Assembly: GCA_022605955.1 (NCBI GenBank)
Contig: JAKCOZ010000018.1
Coordinates: 4,534,001-4,598,000, forward strand
From: Rallus limicola
Lineage: Eukaryota > Chordata > Aves > Gruiformes > Rallidae
Direction: 5' to 3'
DNA length: 64,000 nt
A program made the position numbers and the translations under genes. This document shows positions 13,709 through 25,865 of the stretch, piece after piece. Position 1 is the stretch's first letter, and each line of letters begins with the position of its first letter. The notes beneath the pieces were generated by a model. That model was not told the DNA's origin. It did not search any database and saw nothing but the letters and a program-made list of their open reading frames with translations.

Positions 13709-13840
13709 CTGTGGCGATTTACCTACTAATTAGTTGCTCTTATTAAGAAGCGCGAGATAATTGATTTTAGGATGCACTACCCCTTATTAAGGCCTAATTT
13801 AACTGTATATCAAAGACTAATTAAATGGCATTATTCCATC
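13709..13840. promoter_or_regulatory. Candidate regulatory element: dense TAAT/ATTA motif cluster
   Basis: Within about 110 bases there are several homeodomain-type cores: TAATTAG at 13727, TAATTG near 13758, CTAATTTA near 13792 and TAATTAAA near 13818. The 9-mer CTTATTAAG occurs twice (13739-13747 and 13783-13791). A CpG-bearing GCGCGAG sits in the middle, unusual for this desert. It has no simple repeat and no reading frame, and it has the look of conserved non-coding enhancers near developmental genes. That reading is inference; conservation cannot be judged here. Confidence 0.3.
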
Positions 13841-14821
13841 TCACTGATGAGTTCTGATGCTTGGTGAATAGATTTGGGTGGAAGATGAACACACGGTAAT
13901 AGATTTCTAACTCACACAGATAACCATCAACTAAGAAGCTGAGCAAAGGGAATTTTGGATTATCTAAAACTAACACATTTATTGGTATTCCTTCACACTG
14001 ATAGTTTGAAGTGAAAAAAATAAAACATTTAAACACCTGCTGAGCATTTCAGGGAAAGGAAAAGACAAAGAAAAGGCTCTCACTGTAAACTGTTTATTTA
14101 AACATTTAGGTAATTATCTTAAGAGTGAAGAATTGCATTTGTGAAAAGGTTATATGTTTTCATAGCATATTTCTCTGTTTATTTCAAAGTGTTGTATAGC
14201 TACGACAGACCAAGGTACCACAAATAATAGATATTATTTAGTTCTGCCATTTTTGCAAACTGTTTAAAGAAAACAGACAGCATCTCTCTCTCAATTCTCA
14301 CCTTAAGAATTACTTGAATTTCTGGTTATTTGGATACCTTGTGGCATTCCAAGTTTATTTAGTGCTGAAAATAAACCAGAATAAAGAGACAGGTTTATAT
14401 GCCTCCAGTTCTTCCAAACAGTCTGCAAATTAAAATAAGCATAAAGTAAGAAAAAATTAAGTTGCTTTTAAGCAAAGGAATTGCACGGACAGACTTCACT
14501 AATAAATACAGATGTTTTTGATCCTTCACTCTTCATTTAAATGAACTCATATGTCCTAAAATAATTCCTTTAACAACCCAGTGGCTGGTTGAATAAAAAA
14601 CAACTTACAGTAAATTTGTGTGTGTAAAGGAAATCAATTCAAACCTTTAATCCCATCAATCTACCCCCTAAATAAAATGGTTCGTCCTCTAGACAGAATT
14701 GCTCTGACAATACAAACTCCTCATTCTATTTAAGCTGTTAGGTCATGGCCCCAGAGATTATGATGAGCTGACTTGCAAAGCCCCGGTGCACTGCAATCCG
14801 ATGTCTCGGATAAATCATGAT

Positions 14822-14845
14822 ACACACACACACACACACACACAC
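14822..14845. repeat. (AC)n microsatellite
   Basis: Twenty-four bases of pure AC repeat. It directly follows a CpG-bearing unique segment (14740-14815) that includes CCCCGGTGCACTGCAATCCG and TCTCGGATAAATCATGA. Confidence 0.95.
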
Positions 14846-15476
14846 TTACATCATTACAACTCTTGTTTCTAACACTTTCTAATAGATAATTTTCACAGAG
14901 GAACATCAGTTATATGTCACTTTTTCATTAATTTTTAGCCAAGATATAACTGTAAAGCAGCAATAATCTAGACATCTGAAATTAATATCAACCTATACTG
15001 ACTGAAACTGAAATGCTTCTAGTATAATGTTTATTAACTATTCTTTTACTAATGCAAATAGAAACAATAGCTCTGTAAAGGGCACAAATAAATATTAATC
15101 ATTACATATAAATATATTACATATATTTATAAATAGGTGAGGAAACTATTTGTATAAACAATCCTTAAAGAATATGAGGCGTGACCAACCTTGCAGTTAA
15201 ACTACATGTAGGAGATGTTGGAGATAAGTATTACAATGTGAAGTGTACTCTTTGCTGTGTAGAAAGTGATGAGGTTTTTACACATGAAGAGAATTGTATC
15301 AAAATACTTAAATGTCACTAGAGGAAACATTCAGTTTATAAAAACTAAGAACTCAAATGCAAATAATCTTAAATATTACATGAGAATGTAATGCTTTTCC
15401 TTCCTCTTTAGTACACATGTCCTTTCCAGAAAGCTGATGGCTGGACTTAGGAATACCAGTGTCCGTGCCATCCTAT

Positions 15477-15504
15477 ATGAATGCATATTCATGAATGCAC
15501 ATTC
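15477..15504. repeat. Two-copy 14-bp tandem repeat
   Basis: ATGAATGCATATTC is followed immediately by ATGAATGCACATTC, one mismatch. An ATATGCAAAC octamer-like sequence follows just downstream. Confidence 0.8.
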
Positions 15505-16140
15505 ACACCATATGCAAACATGTTCATAACTGAAGTTGCCATGCCATTAAGCATCATTTTATTTACGTTTTCGCATAGCACTCAGTCTCACTGTCACACA
15601 TCTTTGCTAAAACTGTAGGTGAAGAATGGGTTCCTTCAGCAATTTGGAGTCAAAATGCAGATGTCGTACAGCTACTAATCCAACTTCAGAGGCAAAACAC
15701 CATTGCTGCAAGGTCATTCCTCAAAATCTTCCCTATCCATCTTTTCTCCTGAGTTTTCATTAAAAATTAGCAGATTATCTTCCAAAATAAGTTTCTGAGT
15801 TTAACTTAAAAAAAAATAAAATTACAGCACTATGTCACTTCTACACAACTCCCTATCTTCCTGTTTTCTTTATTTGCAGTTTTCCCTTTCAAGATTTTTG
15901 CTAGCTTTTTCTGATTAACACCTTGAGAGATTACAGTGGCATTATAGTTCTTTCATATTCTACCTCAGGCCTCTTTATAATTAAAACACAAACTAGTATT
16001 AAGTGAATGCAACCTTTGATCTATCCATAAAGTTCCTGTACTACTGACATGAAAAGATACTTTGCCATTGAACAAGAAAACATTCTAAGGAGAAACGTAA
16101 GCCTCCACATTAATGATTTTAATAGGGTATGTGTTAAAAT

Positions 16141-16225
16141 AATAATATTTATATATATATATTATAAACATACATATAGAGAGACACACTTATGTGTGCA
16201 TGCGTGTATATATATATAAATAAAA
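16141..16225. repeat. Compound AT / GA / CA / TG microsatellite
   Basis: A low-complexity stretch with TATATA blocks at both ends and short GAGAGACACAC and TGTGTGCATGCGTGT segments between. It lies only about 15 bases from the 3' end of the adjacent minus-strand CR1. The tail side of retroposons is a common birthplace for microsatellites, so the two may be linked. Confidence 0.85.
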
Positions 16226-16241
16226 TAATCATTACAGACTA

Positions 16242-16440
16242 TAGAATCACAGAATCACAGAACATTAGGTGTTGGAAGGAACCTCAAAAGAACATCTAGT
16301 CCATCCCCCCTGCCAGAGCAGGATCTAGACTAAATTGCACAGGAACACATTCAGGAATATTTTGAGTATCTCCAGAGAAGGAGACTCTACAACCACTCTG
16401 GGTAGTCACAGAGAGATTCTCAACAACTTTTTTTGAGAAG
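16242..16440 (-). mobile_element. CR1 LINE, 5'-truncated 3' end
   Basis: Read on the plus strand, it opens with the reverse complement of the CR1 tail, AGAATCACAGAATCACAGAA. Next come a GTTGGAAGGAACCTC block, ATCTAGTCCATCCCCCCTGC, and a GAGAAGGAGACTCTACAACC block. This order is that of the avian CR1 3' region on the minus strand. Only about 200 of more than 4000 bases are present, as is normal for CR1, and no reverse-transcriptase frame remains. The inner end, near 16400-16440, is diverged and its limit is uncertain. I see no target-site duplication, typical for CR1. Confidence 0.9.
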
Positions 16441-19400
16441 TCCACTGACAAAATTTTCACTACACTCTGATGAACAAGTTAATTATACAGGGAAGTAAAA
16501 AAATCAACTTGCATTTTTTGTTTTTTTTACTCAGAGAGCAACAGGAACATAAGGCAGCCAAATAAAAGGAAAAAACACACCAACACTTTTCCCCCTCTTC
16601 AATTAACATTTCCAAAAAGGAAAATCTGTCAGTATTAAGTAGCCAAACTTTAAGAACTATTAAAAAGAATAAAACAAATACATAAATCAAAAAAGAAATA
16701 AAATAGAAAAGAATAAACATAATAAAGTCATATATTACTAAAGAAAACCAATGCCAGAACGTGCTAAAGAGCAAAACAAGTAAAGCGCTAGCTGTCTAAC
16801 TCAGAAACAGGGATTCAAAACCAGTTGATAAGCTTCTCGAAACCTGAACGTTCTACTCTGGCTGCAAGTTATGACTGCACACAGTATTTGCTTCTTTACA
16901 ATGAGCAGTAACTAATTAACACAGTCAGGAGGGGTTTACCCTCCTTTCAGGTCTCTTGCTTACCATGCCAGGAATCAATTTTCTTCTATTCCCTTCTATC
17001 CTCAGTGAAAAACCCGATATTAATTTGGATGTGTGGGCATAATACCAACTTTCGTGCATATTTTTCACGTCATAGTTCTAGGAATGAGGTAAACAGTTTG
17101 TGAGGAATACAATTTCCCTATATTTGGGTTGTTGTTTGTTTTTTTTTGTTTTGTTTATTTTTTACTAGAAATGTAAATAAGAGAAGCTCAGGAATCAAGT
17201 GCATTTGAATTTTTCCTGACCTCAAATGTTATTCTGAATGTACTGCAAAATCAGAGTAGAGAAGACATTTTGGGGGCGGGGAGGAAAAAAAGATAGAGAA
17301 AAAAGAAAAGGAAGAAAAAAATGAATTTAATAAAACTACAGAAGAAATAGATGATTATTCAATTCCTTAATTTCCATTTTAAATTCTTTTTTAGAAAACA
17401 GTAATTTTTGATAAAGATTGAATCAGACCAACACCAACATTTCTCTCAAGTAAAAGATACACAGTATTTTAATGCATAAAATTTTTTCTTTGAAGATTAT
17501 AAAAGCAAAATGCAAGTCCAGAAATCAAGTCAGATGGAGGCCCTTTATATGAGTTTCACGCCAATGCCCTTTATAACTTTCCTGCCTAATTCAACTGAAG
17601 TTGCTTGATGTATTTAACATCACAGCCTAAGTGAGGTTATAGAGGTCATAAAATATGACACTGACTACATATTGCAAAGATTCCTGCTAAAAATCTCATC
17701 CAGCACACTTGAGAAGGCTTATAACAATCCTGAAAGACAAAATCATAGCCAAAAATTGATGTAGCATTCATTACAGTATTAAACAAATAGCTCAGGGTTC
17801 ATGGTATTTTGTTCCCACTCTTGTCTAAGAAAGGAACAGAATTTACAGGGTAATACAAGGTTTTCTCATAAAAAAATACTGTGGCTATCTCAACACTTGT
17901 GCAATGGTCCATGAAAAAGTCAGGAAATTAATCCACCAGCTGATGAATTTTATATAAACAAGTATTCTGGATGGCTACCAACAATGTATGGTAATAAGTT
18001 AGCTATAATTAGTAATAGAAGCCTTAAAATAACTGCATCCTCCTGAGTTTGCTGTATTCTGGAAATGATAAAATAATTTTTTCCCAGTGTAACTAAAATG
18101 GCAATTGAAAGATGATTTAGGATCAAAGGCAATGTCAAGGTTACAAATTTTTGTAGCTGGCTATGAAGTATGCTCATCAAAATCTCTTTAAAGTTGATGT
18201 CTGCTCCAATGGTAGTACTCTTGCAGGAGCCAAACAGAAATAAGATATTATCTCAAAGACCTATATGCAGGAAAATAATGAAATGTAAAAAAAACCCCAA
18301 AACCAAATAACCAAGCCCTGGTGATGGTGGGAAAACTGCGCAATCTAAGTGCTGTTGGCTGGAGATAATTACAAAATGGCCTATTTGGCATAGCTTGAAA
18401 AAAAAACCAACCCTCACCATATAAAAGAAACAACCCTAATACCACTGATGAATACATACTGATGGCCATTCAGAAATCAGAAATACTCAGTTTTGCTTTT
18501 TCTTCAGGACTGGCAAAATCCTGGTTTATAATCCCTCCCAGTACTTGCATTCATATTTAAATTACTTTCTTCTACTCTACAATAGTTTCCAAAACAATAT
18601 ACTTTAAGGTTTTCATGAATTTCATAGATATGCAACTTTTTGAAAAGTTCTTTTATACATTACACAAGGCAGTAAATCATGACAAAAGCACTTAAAACTT
18701 CTAGAGACAAAAGAAAATGTCTACCCAATTCTTCCTCAGCTGCTCCACAAATTTGTGTGGGGACCTAAACTGAATAATTCTAGGAATGAAGCTGAGGCCG
18801 CAGTTCCACGTTAAGTTGGTCACATTTAGGGATATTAAAAATGCAAACAAAGAATTTCAATATGGAAGAAAATGCAAAGTAACTATTTCCTGTAAAACAT
18901 GAGCCCTTCAGTTACTGGAATCTCAAGAAAGAAATGTGGCTTTAAATGGCTTAAACATACCTTACATTTTCCTTAAGTGTAATTACCATCTCATCAGAAA
19001 CTGTATTAACACACCTAGTCAATAAGCAAAACAATCCCTGTACATCACTACTACATATTCACATGCAGTTGTTTGGGGTGTATGTTCTGCTTTGTACTTG
19101 CTTTTAGCACATTTATTTAAAAATTACTAGTAGAACTTTTTATTTGAAATTGTTGTTGTCTTGAGCAATCTGACAAATTCAATTTCAGAAACTGGTCAGA
19201 TTCATTGAAGGAATTAATAAAATGAATACAATTTAAGGGATGACCAACAATCCAAAATGTCAAATTTCAAATTGTTTTTCACCACCAGTTAGCAGTGCTG
19301 AATAATTAATGTATGCAGAAAACCTGAGTTCATAGCTGAAAGTCCTACTTGAATACTTGAAACCTGCTTAGAAACCAATGACTTCTCAGGTGTTGCTGCT

Positions 19401-21858
19401 ATGAAAGTGAAAGATCAGATCATACATCTTGTTAATCGGTTATGATGTATGAGCATAACAAATTTCAGAGTCTTTGGGCCTGCAGAGGCTAGCAGTTATG
19501 GAGGGAATGTGATGGGGAGGGATATACAATGACAAAACTAAAACATCAGGTGCTGAGAGGATTCTGATTTTGCACTGTCATTTTGAGTAACTCTGTTTCA
19601 CTAGGTTTCTGACCATATTTTCCCTGAAAAGTGGGTTAGTTTAATCTAAACTCACTTCTACTACCCTTTCCAGAATAGTCACTGTCTACATTTCAGTTTT
19701 CTAACATAACATTTTGCCTGTCTGTACCATGTACTAACTGTAGTTTTTTCATCTGGCGGTTTTACATAACCTGCACGTATGAGCAAACCTGTGATCAAAT
19801 GTAACTATCAAGCATGTTTCCCAAAACCCAAACAGTGAAATTATGGAGGTAGCATTGTTATGTGTTACTATATTGAGTCTCAAAACTCAGAAACAGGTCT
19901 TTCATTTCATGTCTGACTTGAAAGAGGAAAGGGAAGCTACAGACAGATACAACCCTTCACGTCACCAGTGTGTATGTGTCATAATATTCCACTGACAAGA
20001 TCTCTTCTGTTGTGAAAAAGAACCATACTGTAAAACACACCACTAAACACCTACAGAAATAAATATGTATTTTAAAAAAAGTGCTAGGGTAGCACACAAG
20101 AACAAAGAACCCCCCTCACTAATTCTTTACAACAATGACATACACAACAGTGAGACATGGTTAGCAATTTACATGGTTAGCTGCATCCTAATCTAAACAA
20201 TAGAGTAATAGTACTCAATACAAGTACTCTAAGAGACTCATGATTGAGTTCTACATCTTTAATTTTCAACAAGAAGCCAAACCACTGTGAATAACATACC
20301 CAGTTTATTTTCCCAAATATTAAGTCTTCCCCATAAAAGAAACCCTAGAAGAGGGAAGCAGGCTGCTGCAAGAGTGTCAGTAGGAATCTAAAAAAAACCC
20401 CTGACTACAGCCTGTGCCATAATACAATAGATATTGTTTATTCTGCAAAGCACAAAACTAGCCACAGAGCTCAGGAAGCAGATCAATAAGGACCTAACAG
20501 TCATCACAACATCCTCTATTCTCAAAAAAAGAATCACACTTAGTGATGTAGGTGTGTATAGACACACACCACACATCACTGGTTTTAAGGGCAGCAACAA
20601 AAGTGGCACGTGTAGATACATATACCCTTGTGGATATATATATTTTATATATGTATATATAAATGGGTACTCAGATGCATTTGCATGTATACATACAGAC
20701 ATAATCTTGGGGAATTGTATTTACAAACATACCACTACAGAGCTCAAAAGTAACCATTACATGGGAAAATCTTTTGAAACGCACACAGGAGCAACCTGAT
20801 AAACAACCGCACCGCAACGGACTGAGAATTATCTCCGAAAAAAGGGCACAAGCTCCTTAGCATGACGATATACACAATGAACACCAGAAATATTCTTAAT
20901 GGAGATGTGAACTAAATAGTCAAGCATGTGAGTAAAAAAATTAAGAACAGTTAAAACCATTAAACTTACTTATCAGAGAGGACAGAGATAACAATTCATT
21001 GATACCAGATGACTGCAAATAACCAGGAAAAGATAGCACAGACAAAGATATGAAACTGCAGAATGTGGACAACAGCATGGAAAGCGGAAGTACAATTAAA
21101 AAATTAACCAAAAATAACCAGAGCAAAGACTTGAATGACTATTTAATCATCAACACTAAAGGAGGCTGGTGCTGGGAGGAATAACCCTGACTATAGAATT
21201 CATGAGCTCTTTGGATGAGCAAGAACCATTTTTCAGAAATACTGTTTGCAATGCGCCTGCTGTCATTCGTAACCATTACCTTAGAGGAGACTTTCAGCGG
21301 GGGATAAACTCCAAAAACACTTCACGGAGAGGTGTTTGGATTTCTCTGTTGAATCTGAAAAACAGAAAATCACTAGTTAAAGCCATCAGCTTATGACACA
21401 GAGGTAGCACTGGCAAAAGTGATAGAAAATATCCATATAAGAAATCTGCCCACTGAACAGAGAATGTGCCAAGGAGAGAGGTGGATTAGTGGGTTTATCT
21501 CAGAAGTGACAGATTTCTGCCATGCTGGAGTGGGTGATGGAGGGACTTACATGATCAAGAAGAACCTGTGGTTCACCAATAGGCAAGGGTTTTCATTTGA
21601 TCTAAACTCTGTTACAAAATCCTGAGATTAACCCCACACAGCCACTTTTCCCTTTTGAATTTCAGAAAGATTTCTTTCAGGAAGGTTGAACAACATTGGA
21701 AATATATCCAAACAATGTAACCACAAGGAGAGGTTAGAAAAGAGTAACACGGACATATTTAACTTCCCTCTACACCCTTAACCCACACAAGGGGTAAAAA
21801 GCAGCTTTGGGTGGCAACAAATTTTGTTGTCTATGCAGCTGGAAGGTGGCACAGTCTT
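16441..21858. other. Intergenic, no supported gene
   Basis: Unique AT-rich DNA. A homopurine-rich stretch lies near 17275-17322. A 9-bp perfect inverted repeat (TCATACATC / GATGTATGA, 15-nt loop) occupies 19420-19452. A TATA-rich low-complexity tract lies at 20634-20662. The 121-codon plus-strand frame at 20434-20799 crosses that tract and shows no domain. No gene or known repeat recognised. Confidence 0.65.
20634..20662. repeat. TA-rich low-complexity tract
   Basis: Imperfect TATATA repeat interrupted by TTTT and TG. Short, with no other content. Confidence 0.8.
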
Positions 21859-21945
21859 TACTTTTATCATTTAAAGAAAGATCATTGGGAAGTCATTACA
21901 CTGCAGAGATGTTGTACACTTGTGGTGTAATGGAGCACTTTACTA
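21859..21945 (+). repeat. Element copy A of a three-copy diverged non-coding family
   Basis: Contains TCATTTAAAG at 21867, then GAAGTCATTACA near 21889, then TGTAATGGAGCACT from 21927. Copies B (33.7 kb) and C (38.0 kb) carry the same blocks in the same order and on the same strand. The offset from the first block to the TAAT block is 61 bases here against 67 and 69 in B and C. A perfect octamer ATGCAAAT follows at 21945-21952. This is the most diverged of the three. Whether it is an ancient repeat or a duplicated regulatory element is unknown; I do not recognise the family. Confidence 0.6.
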
Positions 21946-24415
21946 TGCAAATACTGCAGATGATAAACCAGAAAATGGTTTGCAGCATTGGACTGGTCCT
22001 TTTCCTATGTTACGGTGTCAGATTTAATCTGGTCAGCACAGATAAAGATTTCCCTAAACTCAGACTTTGGTAGAGTGGAAAATATTTCATTTACTACTGC
22101 CAAACTTGAAAATTAGGTAAGTTTGGCCCTTAACTTGTATTCTAGCTGGCTTGTGGTTATGATGTGAACCCCCATCTCTATCTGACAGGGTTACAAACAT
22201 GTAACGGAACTACTATCAGATTATAAAGAAGCAGTAGGTAAGTGGAAAAGCAGGCAATCTACCCTAATGGACATGCCTAAATTCACAGGTCAGTAGAGGC
22301 TGTACTGCTTTTAAGCCAGCACCAACGCTCTGACAGTATTTTTAAGCTGCTTCTTGCAACATCAGCTGCAACATCAAGATCACTACGGGTGACAGACTTG
22401 CTGCAGGCTAAATTCAAGGAATATGCAGAGATCCTGTAACGGTTACAGATACTTCAATACATCATCTCTGTTTTGGCAGGGGATAATATTAGCACTATTG
22501 AGATAAGGATACAGTAGTGCTGTTTGAAAATATCTGTATCCTGCCTGCTGGGCTGTGATAAACATTTGTGTGTTTCACACATTAGGTATGAGCATTAACA
22601 GTATGCATGCAGGCACTTAAAAGCAAGGGGCAACAGAAATCATCATGCAAGTTTGGTCAAGCTCATGTATGCTGGGAGTAGGAACAATTCTGCATATACA
22701 AACTTGTATTGCTTAACTTCTAATCTCACTTCATAATCTTAAAACGGTCAACTCAACTGCTACTGGGTTCAGGTGCTGATTAGAAACTATGATAAAAATA
22801 AGAAGAGAAGGGGCAGAGCGCAAAAAATCAACACACAAGAATACTGCCAAATGAAGACTGCATAGCTACATTTACTCTCTGACAAAAGAGGGCCAGGCAG
22901 AAATACTCCATAAAAATATGAATACCATGCTTTTATTTTACCTAAATGATCAAAATGGCACAATACCAATTTGAGGAGATGTTTTCGTTTCTAATAAACT
23001 ACAAAGAATTCTCAGCTCCTAACAAAGGCACTTTTGTTTCAGTGACTTCTTGGAGAGAGGAGAATACTCGACAACTGCTTAAGACTGAAAAAAGCAAGGA
23101 AAAAATATCTGCAGTCAGAATGGTTTTGCTACACCCACAACTGAAGAGGTTTACAAAACTCCACGATGCTGTATGTTCCACTCATTTCCCCAATAAATCG
23201 TTGCTTTTCTTTCTCCTTACTACATTTGTTAACTCTGTTAGATACTGTTATACTACCTCCAAATTTTCCAAGCATTCTTCTCTGCTTTCTGAATGGACGA
23301 CTTATTTAGATTTGTTTTTTATATATGTGTATTTATATTTATACATATAAAGCACCTATCAGCATATTGATAATCATTCTTTGGAACCACTATGATGGCA
23401 GAGGTGAGAACAGGATTTGTCAATCCAAATGCACAGGTCAAATCTTATCAGAGTTCTGAGGTTTTAGGATTTGTTTCAAATATAAAAGGAACAACTGTGA
23501 AACTTCCACAATGAATTAATCTTCTGGAATTCTTGCTCCCCGGCCAAAGAGTTGCAGCTCAAGTGACTTTGGAATAGTAATTCTTTAGGAACAGCGATAA
23601 TCGGTTCTCATGGATTTGCGGTCATGGAGAGTTGCTCCTATCACTTCACGTCAGCATAACTGCTTAAAAACTATTGGAAGAAAATGGAAAGAATATTTCC
23701 TTCAGAATACTCTATCTACTAAAAAAAAAAACCCAAACCAAGCCAACCAATCAAAAAAGACCCTACCTGAAAGTAATTTCCTTTTCTACAGTATGCCTTA
23801 ACATAATCGTAAACACTTAAGGCATCATACCCCTCGCATCTCCATTATTAATCTCTTAAAGCTGAGTTATGAAAAACATAAAACATTAATGAATCATGCA
23901 CTGATAATTATTGTCCAATATGCCCAATATGTCTTGTGAGAAGGTTTGTGTTCGTAAGGAAGATAAGTTTCCATTTACCAGAAGATATTAAAAAAACCCA
24001 ATCAAACCAAAACAACACACCCTGTCAATATTATTTCCATCAACAGTGTTTTCATAAATTAATGAAAAATTAATGAAGCAGACAAAATGCAGTAATCTGG
24101 TTAAATATTAATTTTATACTTCCCAATTTTTTTAAGAGCATGTCTGCTGAACTTTGAGCAGTCTTTATTGACAACATCAGAGCCCCACCCTACTCTCCTC
24201 AGAGCAGGTTTCTGTACTCTCAGAAAAGCAAAGTGCTCCTGCTCATCTTGGTGGAGACCAGCTATTGCTGCATCCATCCCACTCCACAGCTGGTGACCAG
24301 AAAGAGCTACGTCATGGCACCAACAATTCCAATATCTGCTTGCATCCCTGGACTGGCACCTCACAGCCAGCTAAACAGCTGCCTTCATGGCAAATAGTTC
24401 CTCAACTCACATGTC
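21946..24415. other. Intergenic, no supported gene
   Basis: Unique AT-rich DNA. Two A-runs followed by CCC and CC blocks occur at 23721-23750 and 23990-24018. A 134-codon frame at 22946-23350 (plus) ends in low-complexity TATA-type sequence and has no domain. A somewhat GC-richer part, 24170-24400, precedes the CR1 tail and could be an unrecognised old repeat. Confidence 0.6.
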
Positions 24416-24480
24416 AAAGAATCACAGAATGGTAGGGGTTAGGAGGGACCTCTGGAGATTGTCTCATGCTGCCATGGACA
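24416..24480 (-). mobile_element. CR1 LINE 3'-end fragment
   Basis: AGAATCACAGAATGGTAGGG followed by GAGGGACCTCTGGAGATTGTC is the reverse complement of a CR1 3' end, with a tail of two 8-mer units. It stops after about 65 bases near ATGCTGCCATGG, so it is a very short 5'-truncated copy or the rest has decayed. No coding capacity. Confidence 0.82.
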
Positions 24481-25679
24481 TCAATGAAATGCCAGCCAAG
24501 TACTCATCAGTCTCAGAGGGGGTTAAAAACACAACCCTAAAGGAGATAGATAGGAGATTCTTCAATCACAGCTGAAATGTCTATCCTCTGAACTTTTTTA
24601 ATTTAAGCTTTCTAGTGGGTGTTTTGTTCCATTAGAGCAACAGGGTAAATTTATGAGCTTTAAAGAGCAATTTCATAATAGTATTTTTATAAACTGGCCA
24701 CTGCAGTCAGATTAGAGGAATGCAGCTTGTTTTTCAATTTCTCTTCTTGCCTAAACATAATGACTGCTGCTCTTTAATTGTAAGGTTTGTACTCCATGAA
24801 CAGTGATCCTACCAGAAAGATTTATTTTTCAGAAAGATTAGGTATATACTAACTTCCCCGAATTTTTAGACCACATTTGAAAAATAAGCAGACCTATTCT
24901 AGTTTTTATTGCTGTCCTGCTCTAATAGAGTTAAAATCTGAGATATACATTTGCTTAATTTTTGTCCACTGTTACACATAAACAAGGGGTTGTGTTTTCA
25001 ATGTAGTAGAGAAAACCAACCCTATACATTGATTGAGGTAGAAGGAGAAACACTTTGAAGTATCTTTCTGATATCTAAAGTACCTCAAAATTTAAAGATT
25101 TATCATTTTACACTTCAAGAGTCAGATCTGGAGATACAAAGTTTTTTATGTATTTTGATGTCATCACCCATCATTTGGGTGGCCAAGTACTATTACACTT
25201 TCTTTTGTGTCACGAGGCCAGCGAGCCAGGAGCTCATCTAATGGATCTGAAGTAAGCAAGGAGCAGGCCCAGGATATCTGAACATGTTAGCCCACTAAGA
25301 AATGTATCCCATAGAGAGCAGAACGGATGCAGACCATGTTATTTCTGACTTATATTTTTCAGTGCGCCATCAAGAAATGCAAGTTTTATGTTCTGATTTT
25401 TAGTGAATAACTGAAACATTTTAAAATTAGCTATAGCTGTATCCAAAGGCAATTGTATCTGGGAAAAGCCATTTGTGCTTGCACTCTGTACTATTCAGGA
25501 AAAAGTTGCAGAAGGGAGGTTTAAAAAAAGAACTAGCCTGTCCAACATCAAGAAAATTTCCAATAAAAACAATTCCTAACAGGGTTTCATTAACAGAAAC
25601 TCTGCCCTCAGTCACAGTTAGGGTCCTAAAACATACATGTACATTTGTCAAGAGAAGAAAAAAACCCTGGAAGTCCTGG
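24481..25679. other. Intergenic, no supported gene
   Basis: Unique AT-rich sequence between the CR1 fragment and the MIR-like SINE. Overlapping open frames of 94 and 104 codons on opposite strands at 25427-25787 run into the SINE and are not regarded as genes. Confidence 0.6.
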
Positions 25680-25865
25680 TCTGTGCATTCTAATTCAATC
25701 TCTGTCACCAACTGTCTGGATGATCACGAGCTAGTCAGAAAGCGTTTGCATCAATTCCTTCATCTGTATAATGGCAATGATATCTAACTCAGAGGGACGC
25801 TGTGAGGATTAATTAGTTAATGTTGGTAAGTGCTTTGAAGATGAAGAGAGCTACAGAAGAGATAA
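25680..25865 (+). mobile_element. MIR-like CORE-SINE, ancient
   Basis: The order of blocks matches the MIR family read from the tRNA-derived head. First comes a CTCTGTCACC...ACTGTCTGGATGATCACGAG part, corresponding to the CTGTGTGACC..GGCAAGTCA stretch. CCTTCATCTGTATAATGG follows, then CTGTGAGGATTAATTAGTTA, then AAGTGCTTTGAAGATGA. The ending GTGCTTTGAAGATGAAGAGA resembles the tail of amniote-wide MIR subfamilies more than the mammalian TAGCGCTCAATAAATG end. Copies of this age predate the bird-mammal split, so survival in alignable form is worth noting. The head boundary is uncertain by tens of bases. Confidence 0.8.

Larger units (their letters stand above)
13841..16140. other. Intergenic, no supported gene
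   Basis: Unique AT-rich DNA with a CA microsatellite (14822-14845), a facing pair of forkhead-like cores TGTTTA-TT-TAAACA at 14091-14104, and a 2 x 14 bp tandem repeat at 15477-15504. No interspersed repeat recognised. Confidence 0.65.

Noticed and set aside
14091..14104. TGTTTA-TT-TAAACA paired forkhead-like cores
   Set aside because: Short AT-rich motif expected by chance in this composition; no supporting context.
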